Shown: in pieces, positions 55,801 through 64,000 of the stretch
How positions within the stretch are numbered: the stretch's first letter is position 1
How the letters are laid out: the number at the start of each line of letters is the position of its first letter
From: Babylonia areolata
Lineage: Eukaryota > Mollusca > Gastropoda > Neogastropoda > Buccinidae
Reading direction: 5' to 3'
Length of the DNA: 64,000 bases
Assembly: GCF_041734735.1 (NCBI RefSeq)
Contig: NC_134900.1
Coordinates: 28,248,141 to 28,312,140 of the forward strand
Made by a program: the position numbers and the translations under genes
The notes under the pieces: model-generated
Database searches by the model: none
What the model was told of the DNA's origin: nothing
What the model saw: the letters and a program-made list of their open reading frames with translations, nothing else

Positions 55801-58190
55801 CACGTACGTGCACACACACACGCACGCACGCACACACACACACACACTGCATACATACATTTTAACATACATGTGTATCTAACAGCTACCCTAACAAATA
55901 CGCACACATAGGCAGGCACAAACTTACATAAACACACGCACACACAATACACATTGATATACATGCATGTAGTTGTGGACCTGCCACAATTGAACTTATT
56001 GCTGAGGGAAAAGGTGAGTTTTGAGACGAGATTTAAAAGATGCGAGGGAATGAGAGTGACGGAGGTTATCAGGGAGCTTGTTCCACGTCTTTGGCGATTG
56101 AAAAGAAAACGATCTGTGTCCATAGGTCTTACTTCTGACGTGAGGTATCCTGAGAAGTCGAGTATCAGAGGAAGAACGGAGCTGGCGAGACGGGGTATAG
56201 ATATGGATGAGTTCAGAAAGATACTTGGGGCCAGATCCGTTGACTGCAGAAAAGGTCAGAGTGGATAGCTTATAGTCTATTCGATCAGAAACAGGCAACC
56301 AGTGGAGAGACTGAAGGAGAGGAGAAACATGGTCAAATTTAGAAGCTCTGCAAATGAGTCTGGCAGCGTTATTCTGAATTCGTTGGAGTCTGTCTAACAG
56401 GTATTTGGGAAGGCCGGCCAAAAGAGAGTTGCAGTAATCCAATCTTGAGAGAACCAGAGAGCATACAAGTGTCTTGGTTGCATCGGTTGAGAGATAGTGG
56501 CGGATAGAGCTGATTCTACGCAGTTCCAAATAGGCAACTTTACAGATATTCGAAATGTGCTGTTGGAAGGAAAGAGACTGGTCCAGGATTACACCAAGAC
56601 TGCGAACAGAGGGAGAAATACTACATCTCTCTATGACTTTTCAGTTTTCTGCTGCATATTTGTTTTTTTGTATGCTAAAACAACAGAATAAAACTAAACA
56701 AAAAGTTGAAGATTGCGGTTTTGTTCTTTTGAGATAACACATGTTGTACTCCACTGTGTATATTACACAAAATGCTACCTCTGACCCATGCAGTTTCATT
56801 GATTTTTCATTGACATGAATAAAACTAAATTGAAATTTAAAAAGATAGCATAGAAAGTCAGTACAAACATGAAAATAGTAAAGTAGTGTGTATATATGTG
56901 CGCGTGTGTGTGTGTCTGTGCATGTGTGTGTGTGTGTGTGTGCATGCATGTGTGTGTGTGTATTTGTACATGTGTGTGTGCATGCTTGCATGCATGTGTG
57001 TGTGTGTGTGTCTCTCTCTCTCTTTAACTTCTCCCCTCCTCCTCTCTCTCAGGCGTCTGATCCAGTTTGGCCTTCTGAAGGGCTTGATTCGTCGGATGCA
57101 AAAGTACCCAGTGAAGTTGCCCAGTGAGAGTGCAGACATGTCACCTCGACTGCAGCCCATTGTCAAGTGGCTGGGAGGAAACCACAGTTATGACGAAATT
57201 TCATGCAAAACAGGTGAGTGTATCTGACCTCTCACCTCACTGTGGATTTGCTTGTTCTTTGTTGGAAGTGACGTAAAAAAAAAATTTAAAAAAAAGAACA
57301 AGAGGCAAAGCCTTCAAGACTCACTTGTGCTTCACGCTTTATCCTGTAAAGGAATCATAGGAGGAAAAAAAAGAGATTTTAAAAATGGTTGAAAAGTGCT
57401 CTGTATTAAATATGATGGATAAGCTTGGGAGAAGAAAAAAGAAAAGAAAAGAAGAAAAATGTAATGTTTAAGATGAGAAAGATCAGTTTAAAGCAAATTA
57501 AGTCCCCTAGCATTAATTTCCCTTCCTTACTCTCTCCACCAAAACGTTTGCAAAATAAATAAAACTTCCATGCGTAGCAAAAGAAGTTCCGGTTTGAACA
57601 AAAATTGATAATAATGACTGCTATTGTTGTTGTGTCAGAATATCAGATCAAAGTGCCAAGTTTAGAGAATACAAAAAATATAAATATAACAGTAAATGCA
57701 GTTTGCATATAATTAGGCTTCATTTTAATTTTTTTGTGCCCATCCCACAGGTGCAATATTGTTTTAAACAAGATGACTGGAAAGAATTGAATTTTTCCTA
57801 TTTTTATGCCTAATTTGGTGTCAACTGACAAAGTATTTGCAGAGAAAATGTCAATGTTAAAGTTTACCACGGACACTTGTTTACACAAGTGAGTCAAAAT
57901 TAAATAAAATGAATAGACGCTCTTAAGTTTTGAGAATGCTTGAAGGCGCATTGAAATGGTGGCCCTGTGGTAATGCGCCCGACTAGGAAGCAATTGTCCA
58001 TGGGTTCAAGTCCCATACACAGACCAGGATTTTTGCTCCCCCCCACCCCCTCCGTCCCCCACTCCACTAGACCTTCAGTTGATTGGTGGTCTGGGTTCTG
58101 GTCATAAATAGAATTGCGCGATCAACAACCATCTACCTGAAGATCTAGTCATCAACCCCATCCACATGTAATATGCAGCTTCTGTTCAAA

Positions 58191-58243
<53 letters not shown>

Positions 58244-59450
58244 GTGTGTGTGTGCATGTGTGTGTGTGTTTGTGTGCAGTGCGTGCATGTGTGAGTATGC
58301 ACAAGTTTTTATATTGATATGCTCTTGTATGTATCCTAATTTCTACTGTATCTGTGTTTGTGTATGATTTTGGATTTATGTTCCTGTCTTGTTATGTACT
58401 GTCCCCCCCAATATTCCTTGTGACCCCAGTACACTTGGTAATAAAGACATATTCTGTTCTGTTCTATTCGGATGAGATGATAAACCAAGTTTCTCATGTG
58501 CAGTATGTACTTAGTGCATACAAAATCACCCAGCAATAGTTGTGTGGTTTTTTGCCTGCATAAATTCTGTAGAAAAGTCCGCTTTGATAGTAAAACAAAT
58601 ACACTTGCATACAGACAAGAAAAGAAAAGATAAAAAGGGTTGTGGTGCACTGTGGTGACACGCTCTCACTGGAGAAAGATACCTGAATTTTACTTTGAGA
58701 AATCTGTTGTGACAAAAAGTTATGGAAAAAAAAAAACAAAAAACAAACAAAACAAAAAATCCCCAATTTCTGTGCTGGTTTTGAAACAGTCTCCGTGTTT
58801 GTCGCTTTTTCAGTGGTGGTATCTCATGTACGACTGAATGATATCAGCTGTTTTTGCTTCACACTAAACTTGAGATAATTCATGGTAGGGTTTGGATGAA
58901 TTATTGACATGTATAAACAAACTGGTATTATTTGTTTAATTTATGATTCTACACATGCCAAAAAAAAAAAAAAAAAAAAAAAAAAGAGTTAGCAATGACA
59001 TCTGTTGAATTGACAGGTGGGTTTTTTGGGGTTTTTTTTTTGGGGGGGGGGTGGGGTTATTGATTTTCTTTTTTAATATGTAAAGAGATCGGTAATGTTA
59101 TTTGCTTAATTGACTTATTTCTGCATATTTTAACAGACTGGTAATTATGTTTGTTTAATTGACATGTTTCTCTTGATTTGTGTATTAAATTTTAGTCTTG
59201 CAGTAGTTAGTACTGTTTTGTCATGAACATGTTTTCTTGCATTTTTACATATTTTGTTTTTCTTGCGGTTAGGTTTGAAAGCTTGGAAAAGTCCATTATA
59301 AATTTGTAACTTTAGAAAGAGTCAGCAAAGAGCTATATGATGCTGATTTTTGTTTTTGTTTTGTTTTTATCTTTCCAAACAGGCCTGGGTTATCAGGAAC
59401 TGGAAGATTTGATAGAGAAGGATCCCACCTGCGTTGTTTGCTGGAAGTGA
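44239..59450 (+). CDS. NPRL2: NPRL2, GATOR1 complex subunit (exons 2-11)
   Basis: NPRL2 with NPRL3 and DEPDC5 forms GATOR1, the lysosomal GTPase-activating complex for Rag GTPases that restrains mTORC1 when amino acids are low. Ten exons (44239-44330, 45793-45961, 48089-48197, 50571-50707, 51238-51335, 52688-52724, 53203-53296, 54695-54812, 57053-57213, 59383-59450) join in phase to 360 residues plus stop. Landmarks in order: [47 protein letters not shown] then [71 protein letters not shown] and the end TCVVCWK. Human NPRL2 is 380 residues, so only the short first coding exon (about 26 residues) is missing; I did not find it upstream. Confidence 0.96.
44520..44576. repeat. (TG)n microsatellite
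   Basis: About 28 TG units with one phase slip. Confidence 0.95.
45102..45257. mobile_element. Foldback MITE-like element in NPRL2 intron
   Basis: The left arm (GATCTTTGCTGCGCTAAGTT then TGCTTAGAGTTAAGAATGTT) pairs imperfectly with the reverse complement of the right arm (GAACTTAGCAGCGGTAAGTT then AGCTTAGTAGTAAGAACGTC). The arms are about 65 bp and the loop is short. This suggests a non-autonomous DNA transposon; no target duplication could be defined. Confidence 0.6.
45650..45763. repeat. (TG)n-rich tract upstream of NPRL2 exon 3
   Basis: TG-rich from 45650, with a perfect (GT) run at 45719-45761, followed by the pyrimidine tract and acceptor of exon 3. Confidence 0.95.
45793..45961 (+). 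CDS. NPRL2: NPRL2 exon 3
   Basis: Acceptor TCTCTTCAG, donor GTAATC. Encodes [40 protein letters not shown] and [16 protein letters not shown]. 169 bp, so skipping it would shift the frame. Confidence 0.96.
45966..46310. repeat. (CA)n-rich tract downstream of NPRL2 exon 3
   Basis: About 345 bp of nearly continuous CA-rich repeat beginning five bases after the donor. It is complementary in the transcript to the TG tract on the other side of the exon. Confidence 0.96.
46540..47145. repeat. 23-bp minisatellite, about 25 units
   Basis: Units of ATTGAGGTTCTGCACTGAGG with GTC, alternating with ATTGAGGTTTTTACTGAGTG. In NPRL2 intron 3. The minus-strand frame of Asn-Asp-Pro repeats through it is an artefact. 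Confidence 0.95.
47283..47536. mobile_element. MITE-like element with inverted ends
   Basis: 5' end TTAACCCCTTGGTTGCTG; the reverse complement of the 3' end reads CCAACCCCTTCACTGCTG. About 254 bp, no coding capacity. TTAA is present only at the 5' end, so the class assignment is tentative. Confidence 0.5.
47857..48086 (+). repeat. NPRL2: Tandem TG-rich units abutting NPRL2 exon 4 acceptor
   Basis: Three units, each GTGCCTTCATTTTATATTTT then AATTTGTATGAGTTTGTGTG and a (TG)n of variable length; the last runs into the exon 4 acceptor. Confidence 0.88.
48089..48197 (+). CDS. NPRL2: NPRL2 exon 4
   Basis: Acceptor TGACAG, donor GTAAGA. Encodes [20 protein letters not shown] then [16 protein letters not shown] plus one base. 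Confidence 0.92.
48293..48905 (+). mobile_element. tRNA-headed SINE, full-length but diverged
   Basis: A head-like GCACTGGACTTGCAATCTGC, then GCACCTGGTGGATTAAGGGG; the 3' half has GATGAGTGCCTAAAGGCATC, CAGTCAGCTCTACCCAGATA and AAACGCTTGGAGCTTGGTCT, ending ATAAGCATCCATATCAG. Same family as 26402-26938, with an extra duplicated segment inside. Confidence 0.7.
48935..50560 (+). repeat. NPRL2: 33-bp minisatellite, about 50 units, abutting NPRL2 exon 5
   Basis: Units of GTGCACAGTGAATTGTGGAT plus GATGGTGTGCATG. Because 33 is a multiple of 3, all frames stay open for hundreds of codons, on minus as His-His-Pro-Gln-Phe-Thr-Val repeats. The array includes copies of the exon 5 splice acceptor region (50411-50440 and, diverged, 48940-48970). 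Confidence 0.97.
50571..50707 (+). CDS. NPRL2: NPRL2 exon 5
   Basis: Acceptor GTGTTCAG directly at the end of the minisatellite, donor GTGATT. Encodes [20 protein letters not shown], then [20 protein letters not shown] and LTTQQ. The family motifs (I/V)HLKV, YDVP and WDLTTQQ fix the exon. Confidence 0.95.
50805..50905. repeat. (TG)n tract
   Basis: TG-rich with short interruptions just after NPRL2 exon 5. Confidence 0.93.
51238..51335 (+). CDS. NPRL2: NPRL2 exon 6
   Basis: Acceptor TCTGCAG, donor GTGAGT. Encodes [20 protein letters not shown] then [12 protein letters not shown] plus two bases. Confidence 0.95.
51541..51588. repeat. (TG)n microsatellite
   Basis: About 23 TG units; (GA)n runs lie at 51377-51403 and 51450-51465. 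Confidence 0.95.
52080..52330 (-). repeat. LINE 3'-end-like fragment
   Basis: Read on minus: GAGCTCCTGGACAGAAAGGG, then CACTATAAAAATGCACACTA and an ATT/ATC repeat. Resembles a LINE tail; no coding part recognised. Confidence 0.45.
52408..52485 (+). repeat. SINE fragment of the 26402 family
   Basis: CACCCCTGAAAATGGAGTAT, GGCTGCCTACACAGCAGGGT and TCATACACTTAAAAGCCCAC correspond to the middle of that SINE. Confidence 0.65.
52688..52724 (+). CDS. NPRL2: NPRL2 exon 7 (37-bp micro-exon)
   Basis: Acceptor ATTCCAG, donor GTTAGT. Encodes [12 protein letters not shown] after the shared Leu, matching LLYYGVVTLVSILQ of the family. Confidence 0.88.
52756..52800. repeat. (TG)n microsatellite
   Basis: About 22 TG units. 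Confidence 0.95.
53203..53296 (+). CDS. NPRL2: NPRL2 exon 8
   Basis: Acceptor TTGTCAG, donor GTAGGT. Encodes [20 protein letters not shown] then [11 protein letters not shown], one base over. Confidence 0.94.
53450..53700. repeat. Two diverged copies of one repeat fragment
   Basis: GCGCCTATCTTTGAATGATT...GACTGACAGCTGCCTTAA and AGCTTCTATCTTTAATTAGA...CGACCAACAGCTGTCTTAA are related, separated by TTCTTCTTATTATTATT. Possibly LINE-tail derived. Confidence 0.5.
54440..54675 (+). repeat. NPRL2: 39-bp minisatellite upstream of NPRL2 exon 9
   Basis: About six units of CTACTCAATGAATCAAAGAA with GTACTGATTGTCCAATGAA, ending some 20 bp before the exon 9 acceptor. Confidence 0.93.
54695..54812 (+). CDS. 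NPRL2: NPRL2 exon 9
   Basis: Acceptor TTCTTTAG, donor GTAAGG. Encodes [20 protein letters not shown], then [18 protein letters not shown] plus two bases. (L/F)RDVFxLYCSL(S/T)PGTT is an NPRL2 hallmark. Confidence 0.96.
54813..55345 (+). repeat. NPRL2: 46-bp minisatellite downstream of NPRL2 exon 9, split by a MITE
   Basis: Six units: starting at the donor itself (GGCTCAAGATCAATGCAAAT), then GGTTCAATATTAATACAAGT with AGTCTGAAGTAATATTGAGG and so on. The third unit is interrupted by 54936-55179. Confidence 0.88.
54936..55179. mobile_element. TTAA-flanked MITE (piggyBac-like)
   Basis: TTAA at 54936-54939 and at 55176-55179. Inverted ends TTAACTCTCTCCATACG and, on the other strand, TTAACTCACTCAGTATGG. 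The interior has AGAGACGACGTTAAAAGCGT and ACACCCACTGGACATCCAAG. No coding capacity. Neighbouring minisatellite units show the uninterrupted TGGCTTAATAGTGAAGAC, that is, one TTAA at the insertion point. Confidence 0.8.
55636..56645 (-). mobile_element. 5'-truncated LINE, reverse-transcriptase C-terminus
   Basis: The minus strand encodes [73 protein letters not shown] and ends [14 protein letters not shown]: the C-terminal part of a CR1/Jockey-type non-LTR ORF2 with one intact frame of about 210 codons. The 3' end passes a (CA)n insertion and GTAAAGCACCTAGAGCAG to GCTATATAAGTATCC and an ATT repeat. In NPRL2 intron 9. The intact frame suggests a fairly young copy. Confidence 0.88.
56890..57030. 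repeat. (TG)n-rich tract before NPRL2 exon 10
   Basis: TG-rich repeat passing into the pyrimidine tract of the exon 10 acceptor. Confidence 0.93.
57053..57213 (+). CDS. NPRL2: NPRL2 exon 10
   Basis: Acceptor CTCTCTCAG, donor GTGAGT. Encodes [40 protein letters not shown] and [16 protein letters not shown](M/L)K and SYDEI(C/S)CKTG identify it. Confidence 0.97.
57950..58190 (+). mobile_element. tRNA-headed SINE, third family
   Basis: A-box-like TGGCCCTGTGGTAATGC and B box GGGTTCAAGTCCC at 57965-58015, then GATTGGTGGTCTGGGTTCTG and ATTGCGCGATCAACAACCAT, ending CACATGTAATATGCAGC. The head lacks a full cloverleaf. Confidence 0.65.
58192..58290. repeat. (TG)n-(GA)n-(TG)n tract
   Basis: Compound microsatellite following the SINE. 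Confidence 0.93.
59383..59450 (+). CDS. NPRL2: NPRL2 exon 11 with stop
   Basis: Acceptor CCAAACAG. Encodes [20 protein letters not shown] then K, TGA at 59448-59450. It matches the family C-terminus YHELDERLExDPNIIICWK. Confidence 0.96.
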
Positions 59451-60937
59451 CAAGTGACACTTGACTTTACGAAACAAAACCAACAAAATATATTGGGTGG
59501 GGTGGGGGGCATTTAAAGGAATTAGTTTTGATTTCTGTATACTTCACTTCAAGGAAGACTTGTGTCTTGCTGAAGAAAGACTGTATACTGCCCTGAAATG
59601 CCTGTATGTGGTGTGCCATTTTATACAGCTCACTGAAAGCCATTGAAAGAGTTTTGGTCGTTTATAAATGAATCATACCAGTTTGGGAGAATTGCTTGGA
59701 AAAAAGAAAGAGAGAGAGAGAGAGAGAGAAAGTTTTTACCTGAGATGGGTAGAAAAATTATCTCCAGGAATGCGTTTAGGTAGATGTTGCGATACAGCTA
59801 ATGATTGAAGTGTGTACAGAGACCAGGTTTTTATGATGAAAAGTTGTGGGTGTGTAAAATTTTGATTGTTTTTTTATATGTTATTTTGATAGTCTGAAAC
59901 ATACTGGGTGAAAAAATGAGAGGAGTAAAATGATTGTCAGTGATTGCTTGGTGGGTTCATGTGTGTATGTGTTCATGTATGTGTGTGTCTGTGTGTGTGT
60001 GTATGTGTATGTATGTTGATGTATGTGTGTGCGTGCGTTGATTGTCCATGTGTGTGTGTTTGTTGATTGTGTGTTGATGTGTGTGTGTATGTGCGTTGAT
60101 GTATGTATGCATGTACAATGATTGCCTATATGTGTGAACATGTGTTGTTGTGTGTGTGTGTTGATATGTGTATTTTGTTGTGTGTGTGTGTGTATGTGTT
60201 TGAAGAATGTGTGTGTTGATGTGTGTGTGTGTTTCAAGCGTAGAAAATAGCTGAATCATTATCACATGCACAGTTGTGATAACTGACTTGATAAAAATGT
60301 TGCAATACAGAGCTGGTTTGATCAAAGTCATCCATACCAGTATGTGGATAAACAAGCAGATGACATTCAGTCTTTGCATGGCCAGTGTTTCCCAGTGAAA
60401 ACAGTGCCAGTTTTGTGTGTGTGTTCAGTTGTGGTGGGTGTGTGAAATTTGGCTTGGATCTGTGTTTTCAAGTGCAGTCAGTTTGACATTGGGAAAGAGG
60501 TAGGAGAAAGATGATCGGACACTGACTACTTGGTGGAGGAGGGAGGAAAGGGGGTTCAGTCTTTAACTTGTGTTCACTGTGAGTGGTGTTAGAGGTGTGG
60601 GCTTGTGTGTGTGTGTGTGTGCATGTACGTGTGTGTGCGTGTTTGTGCGTGTGTGTGTTTTTGTGTTTGTCTCTGTGTGTGTGTGTGTGTGTGTGTATTT
60701 GTGCGTGTATGTGTGTGTTTGAATCAGGTGTGGAAGATAGTGAAGTAATGTTATCACATTTTTAGCAGTGATAACTGCCAGGTTAATAAGGTCACACTGT
60801 ATTTCTGTCTGCTTTGGCTGAAACAGTCAATGAAGTAGAAGAGATATATGAAAGGAGCTGTGTTATAGAGCATGATAGTTTTGAGTAAATGTGAATGACA
60901 CTCAATTTGGTGTGTGTGTTTGTTTAGTTATACTTGA

Positions 60938-60968
<31 letters not shown>

Positions 60969-61737
60969 ATAGGGAATCCTCCAAAGATTTAATGACTGTG
61001 TGTTTGTGTATCAGAGAGAGAGAAGAAAAGGAGGGGTGGTGTACAGAGACAGAGGGAGGGAAGAGAAAAAAAGGAAGAGTAGAGAAGGAGAGGAAAGAGA
61101 TAATCAGAAAACAAATAAGACAGACAGATGGCTACAAAATTGGAATGGTGAAAAAGCATTATCATTTAACTCTTTCATGACCGAGTTTCTGTGTGAAAAA
61201 TGCTCCCGAGCACCAACTATTCTAAATATTTTTTTATGATGCTCTCAGTCACAGTCTTCGGTTCATATCAGAACAACACAGCGGACTCATTTACTTCAAA
61301 CTGGGTCAGGGAGCAAAGTTTAGTAAATGTTCTATTGGTGGAGAAACTGGCTGCAGGTGTCAAGCTTTGTTACAATATGAAAAATGGTCTAGTTAACATG
61401 ACCCTTGATGTAAACAAAAAGTCACTGATAGTGGTGAAAGAGGTACTGCTTTTTTTTTGCTTTTTTTTCAATCCATATTGAACATATTTTTCTCCATGAC
61501 TACAAATGTAAAGTATTGGTCTTGTCTGACCCCTGAGTCTGGGAAGGGCTATTTAGTGTCTGTACTGTATTTCCAGTTTGCAAAATGCTTATTTTTCAAC
61601 CCACAAAACCTATGCCAAAATCTATGCTCAGAGTGAAGGTTAGTTCAGACTGTGTTCCTATTCCTGGAAGTAACATTGGTTTGTTCATCAGTATTGTTAA
61701 GCAGCTATTTTAACTCTGTGGTAATTGAACTAGCTGT

Positions 61738-61768
<31 letters not shown>

Positions 61769-61820
61769 ATTTATGAAAAAAAAAAAAAAAAAAATCTGTA
61801 CAAAAGAATCCAGCAGGTAA
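59451..61820. other. NPRL2 3' flank, TG-rich, no gene seen
   Basis: Probably begins with the 3' UTR. TG-rich repeats at 59955-60235 (GTGTGTGTTGATGT type), 60605-60722 and 61741-61770; (GA)n at 59712-59729. The short plus-strand frame near 61200-61481 shows no family similarity. Confidence 0.5.
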
Positions 61821-61822
61821 GT

Positions 61823-62201
61823 TCAAACGCAGCATTTTGACTGGAAATAACAATGAAAGAAAAGAAAACGGAGCACGCCTAAAAATAAAATGTTTGTACC
61901 AAGATCCGGAATGTCAGCTGTCAGTTTCTCACTGAACAATTTGCACACAGTCACGCACACACTAATATCTGACTGCATGTAAACCAGTTCAGATGGGTCA
62001 GTTACCTTGTTTAGAAATGATAGCTGAGAGCTGTGATCTTTGTTCATGTAGATAAAACAGACAATGCAAGAGAGCCTTCACCTTGACGGAAGGTGGATCA
62101 AAGTCTCTGTCAATACTGACCAGGTTGGTGGACACAACAAGATAAGCAGTCAGACAGACAGTCGGCATGAACCTTATCAGCAGTGTCATGTTCAAGTTCA
62201 A
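61823..62201 (-). other. Unassigned weak coding-like stretch
   Basis: On minus, VSTNLVSIDRDFDPPSVKVK then ALLHCLFYLHEQRSQLSAII ends at a GTAACT donor-like site (about 62013). Downstream a shifted frame reads SELVYMQSDISVCVTVCKLF then SEKLTADIPDLGT. It could be an exon of a gene to the right, or chance. No family recognised. Confidence 0.22.
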
Positions 62202-62369
62202 TGGTGATGCTCAATCTTTACATAAGAGGTTGCTGCCCTACTTGTCAGAATTCACAATGGCCAATAAGCAAGTACAAAACAGAGATTGTACATACCTTGA
62301 CATTGAGGTCAAGGCAAATAGGGACATGAATGGACACATGGGAATTGACCATGGTTGAACTTAACCTCC

Positions 62370-64000
62370 GTATTGCCTAGTGTCTGAGCGTCTTTTGGGG
62401 GTCAGGAGGTAAATCTCTTCAGTACTCTCAAATTAGGGACACTTAAAACACACACACAATTTCCTTTGTCTCCTAACACTGAAATGAAAACCATTGAGAA
62501 AAGTTTCACCAAATTTAGTATGTAATATTTGCAACATTTCAGCAGATTTCACCAAGTAGCTTTGTACAGAAAAGAAGGTACAGCAAAAGAAATTTGTGTC
62601 ATGTCTTTAGTATATCTAGCTACAGTTCTTTGTCAGCTGACCCAGAAGCAACATTATTTGATTACTTTTTTATTTTATTTAGCAATACTTTTCAGGTGAG
62701 TGCTTTTTCATAATGAAGTGGAGAGAGAGTGAGAGAAAGGGCAGGGAAGAGAAGCAGAGAAAAGAGACAGGTAGAATGGCTACAATCAACGTAACAGAAG
62801 GGTCAGATATCACCGTAGTTTTATTAGGGAGAATGGAAAAAAGCACAGGAATTAACTGATGAACAAGAAAGTGGATTGACTGTTTCTCCTCTGCCATTTC
62901 CATGGGTTGTGTATCCGAGCAGATTCATTCAGGCTACTATAGGATCAGGAGGGAATCCTTCCATCTCTTTGTGATGTATTTACCCAAGCCAAAATGTTGG
63001 TGTCAGTTTCCTGGTCTTCCTCTCCTTTCCAGACTGCTCAAGTATTTGTCCTTTTGCATGAGAACGTGAAACAGAAAGATGCACAGTTCATCCTCCTACG
63101 TTCATGGGCTGCTGCTTACATATTCACTCATATTACTAAGACTGGGCGTTTGTGTGTGTGATCAATTTTCAACCCGCTAATCAGGAAGCTGTACTCTGTT
63201 TTCAGGGACGTGCTTGCTGGGTGTTTTTGTTTCCATATTCCACCAGACACTTGACATACCTTATGGGGTCTTCGTTGTGTGTAATTTAATGTTCTTCAAG
63301 GCTGACCCATGTTCTGTCTGACCCATTCACATGTGTCCTCACAGACAATATTTGTTCTGTAGCATCAGGGTTCCCTCAGATGTGACCTAGCAAAATTCCA
63401 TACTTTTTTTCAGACCATACTGAACATTTTCCATACCAAAAACAGTCATACTGAATTTAAAAAATACAAAAAACAAACAAACAAAACAACAACAGCCCAA
63501 AACCAGCAAACAAAAAACAAACAACAACAACCAAAAAAAATGACAAAAAACTGTAACACTGTTAATGAAGAAGACTGGTGGATATCCTGGTACAAGTGTT
63601 CAGTTTTCATCACTGTATTTCTTGTTGATGTTTTATTAATGCATTGAGCATTTTGTCAAATGGGTTGGCCAAGGGTTTTATTTAATATTCCAATATTTCT
63701 AAACTAGAAGAACAAACACACACTTATCAAAGACTTTTCCAGCCCTTGCAATGTCTCTCTTATTCCCCAACACCCCTTTTTTTTCTAGACTTCCGTCACT
63801 GATGGTCACACTGTAAAACATTGAACAAAAAAAACCCAAACCAACCAACCACCCCCCCCCCCCCCCCCAAAAAAAAAACCACCAAAAAACAAAACAAGAA
63901 ACAAAAAACAAAACAACCGCCACCCACCCAACACACACACACTGTTTTAGATACCTACTTCTTTCCCCACAAGAAAAGGCTTTTCAGTCATGAAGTCTCT
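62370..64000. other. Right end, no gene seen
   Basis: Non-coding, with an A/C-rich simple-sequence block at 63465-63545 and a (C)17 run with A-rich flanks at 63840-63940. Confidence 0.5.

Noticed and set aside
55954-56268. Plus-strand frame of 104 codons in NPRL2 intron 9
   Set aside because: Antisense shadow of the LINE reverse-transcriptase C-terminus on the minus strand.
57960-58025. tRNA gene
   Set aside because: Only the boxes are tRNA-like; no pairing acceptor stem, and a SINE body follows.

Overview
The window looks like nuclear DNA of a mollusc, most likely a marine gastropod. All four genes are animal genes with spliced exons and GT-AG introns. The intervening DNA is full of (TG)n/(CA)n tracts, minisatellites and tRNA-headed SINEs of kinds I recall from caenogastropod genomes. 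The taxon is an inference from protein similarity and repeat style, not something the sequence proves.

Layout. (1) 1-11593, + strand: the 3' two thirds of SRP72, the 72-kDa signal recognition particle protein. Eleven coding exons and the stop codon are visible; the N-terminal exons lie left of the window. (2) 11594-20672: about 9 kb with no gene I can support, holding SINEs, a composite retroposon with clear target-site duplications, LINE tails and simple repeats. (3) 20673-29544, - strand: AP4E1, the epsilon subunit of the AP-4 adaptor complex, complete in five coding exons; the last exon is 2.5 kb, and the protein stops in the hinge without the usual C-terminal ear. (4) 31349-35265, + strand, head to head with AP4E1: KCTD9, a BTB plus pentapeptide-repeat protein in two coding exons, with one apparent single-base frameshift in an otherwise intact frame. 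A degenerate LINE fills the start of its only intron. (5) 44239-59450, + strand: NPRL2, a GATOR1 subunit. Exons 2-11 are placed by family alignment and phase; the short first coding exon was not found. (6) 59451-64000: non-coding with simple repeats and one weak coding-like stretch.

The four genes are housekeeping genes of ER targeting, vesicle sorting, ubiquitin-ligase adaptor function and nutrient signalling. I see no operon-like or pathway logic tying them together. The notable feature of the window is structural: tandem arrays repeatedly abut exon borders (SRP72 exons b, c, d and g; AP4E1 exon 4; NPRL2 exons 4, 5 and 9). In several cases the array units carry copies of the neighbouring 3' splice site. 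One array has been split by a TTAA-flanked MITE whose empty site is still readable in the neighbouring array unit. I do not see evidence of a new biochemical system.
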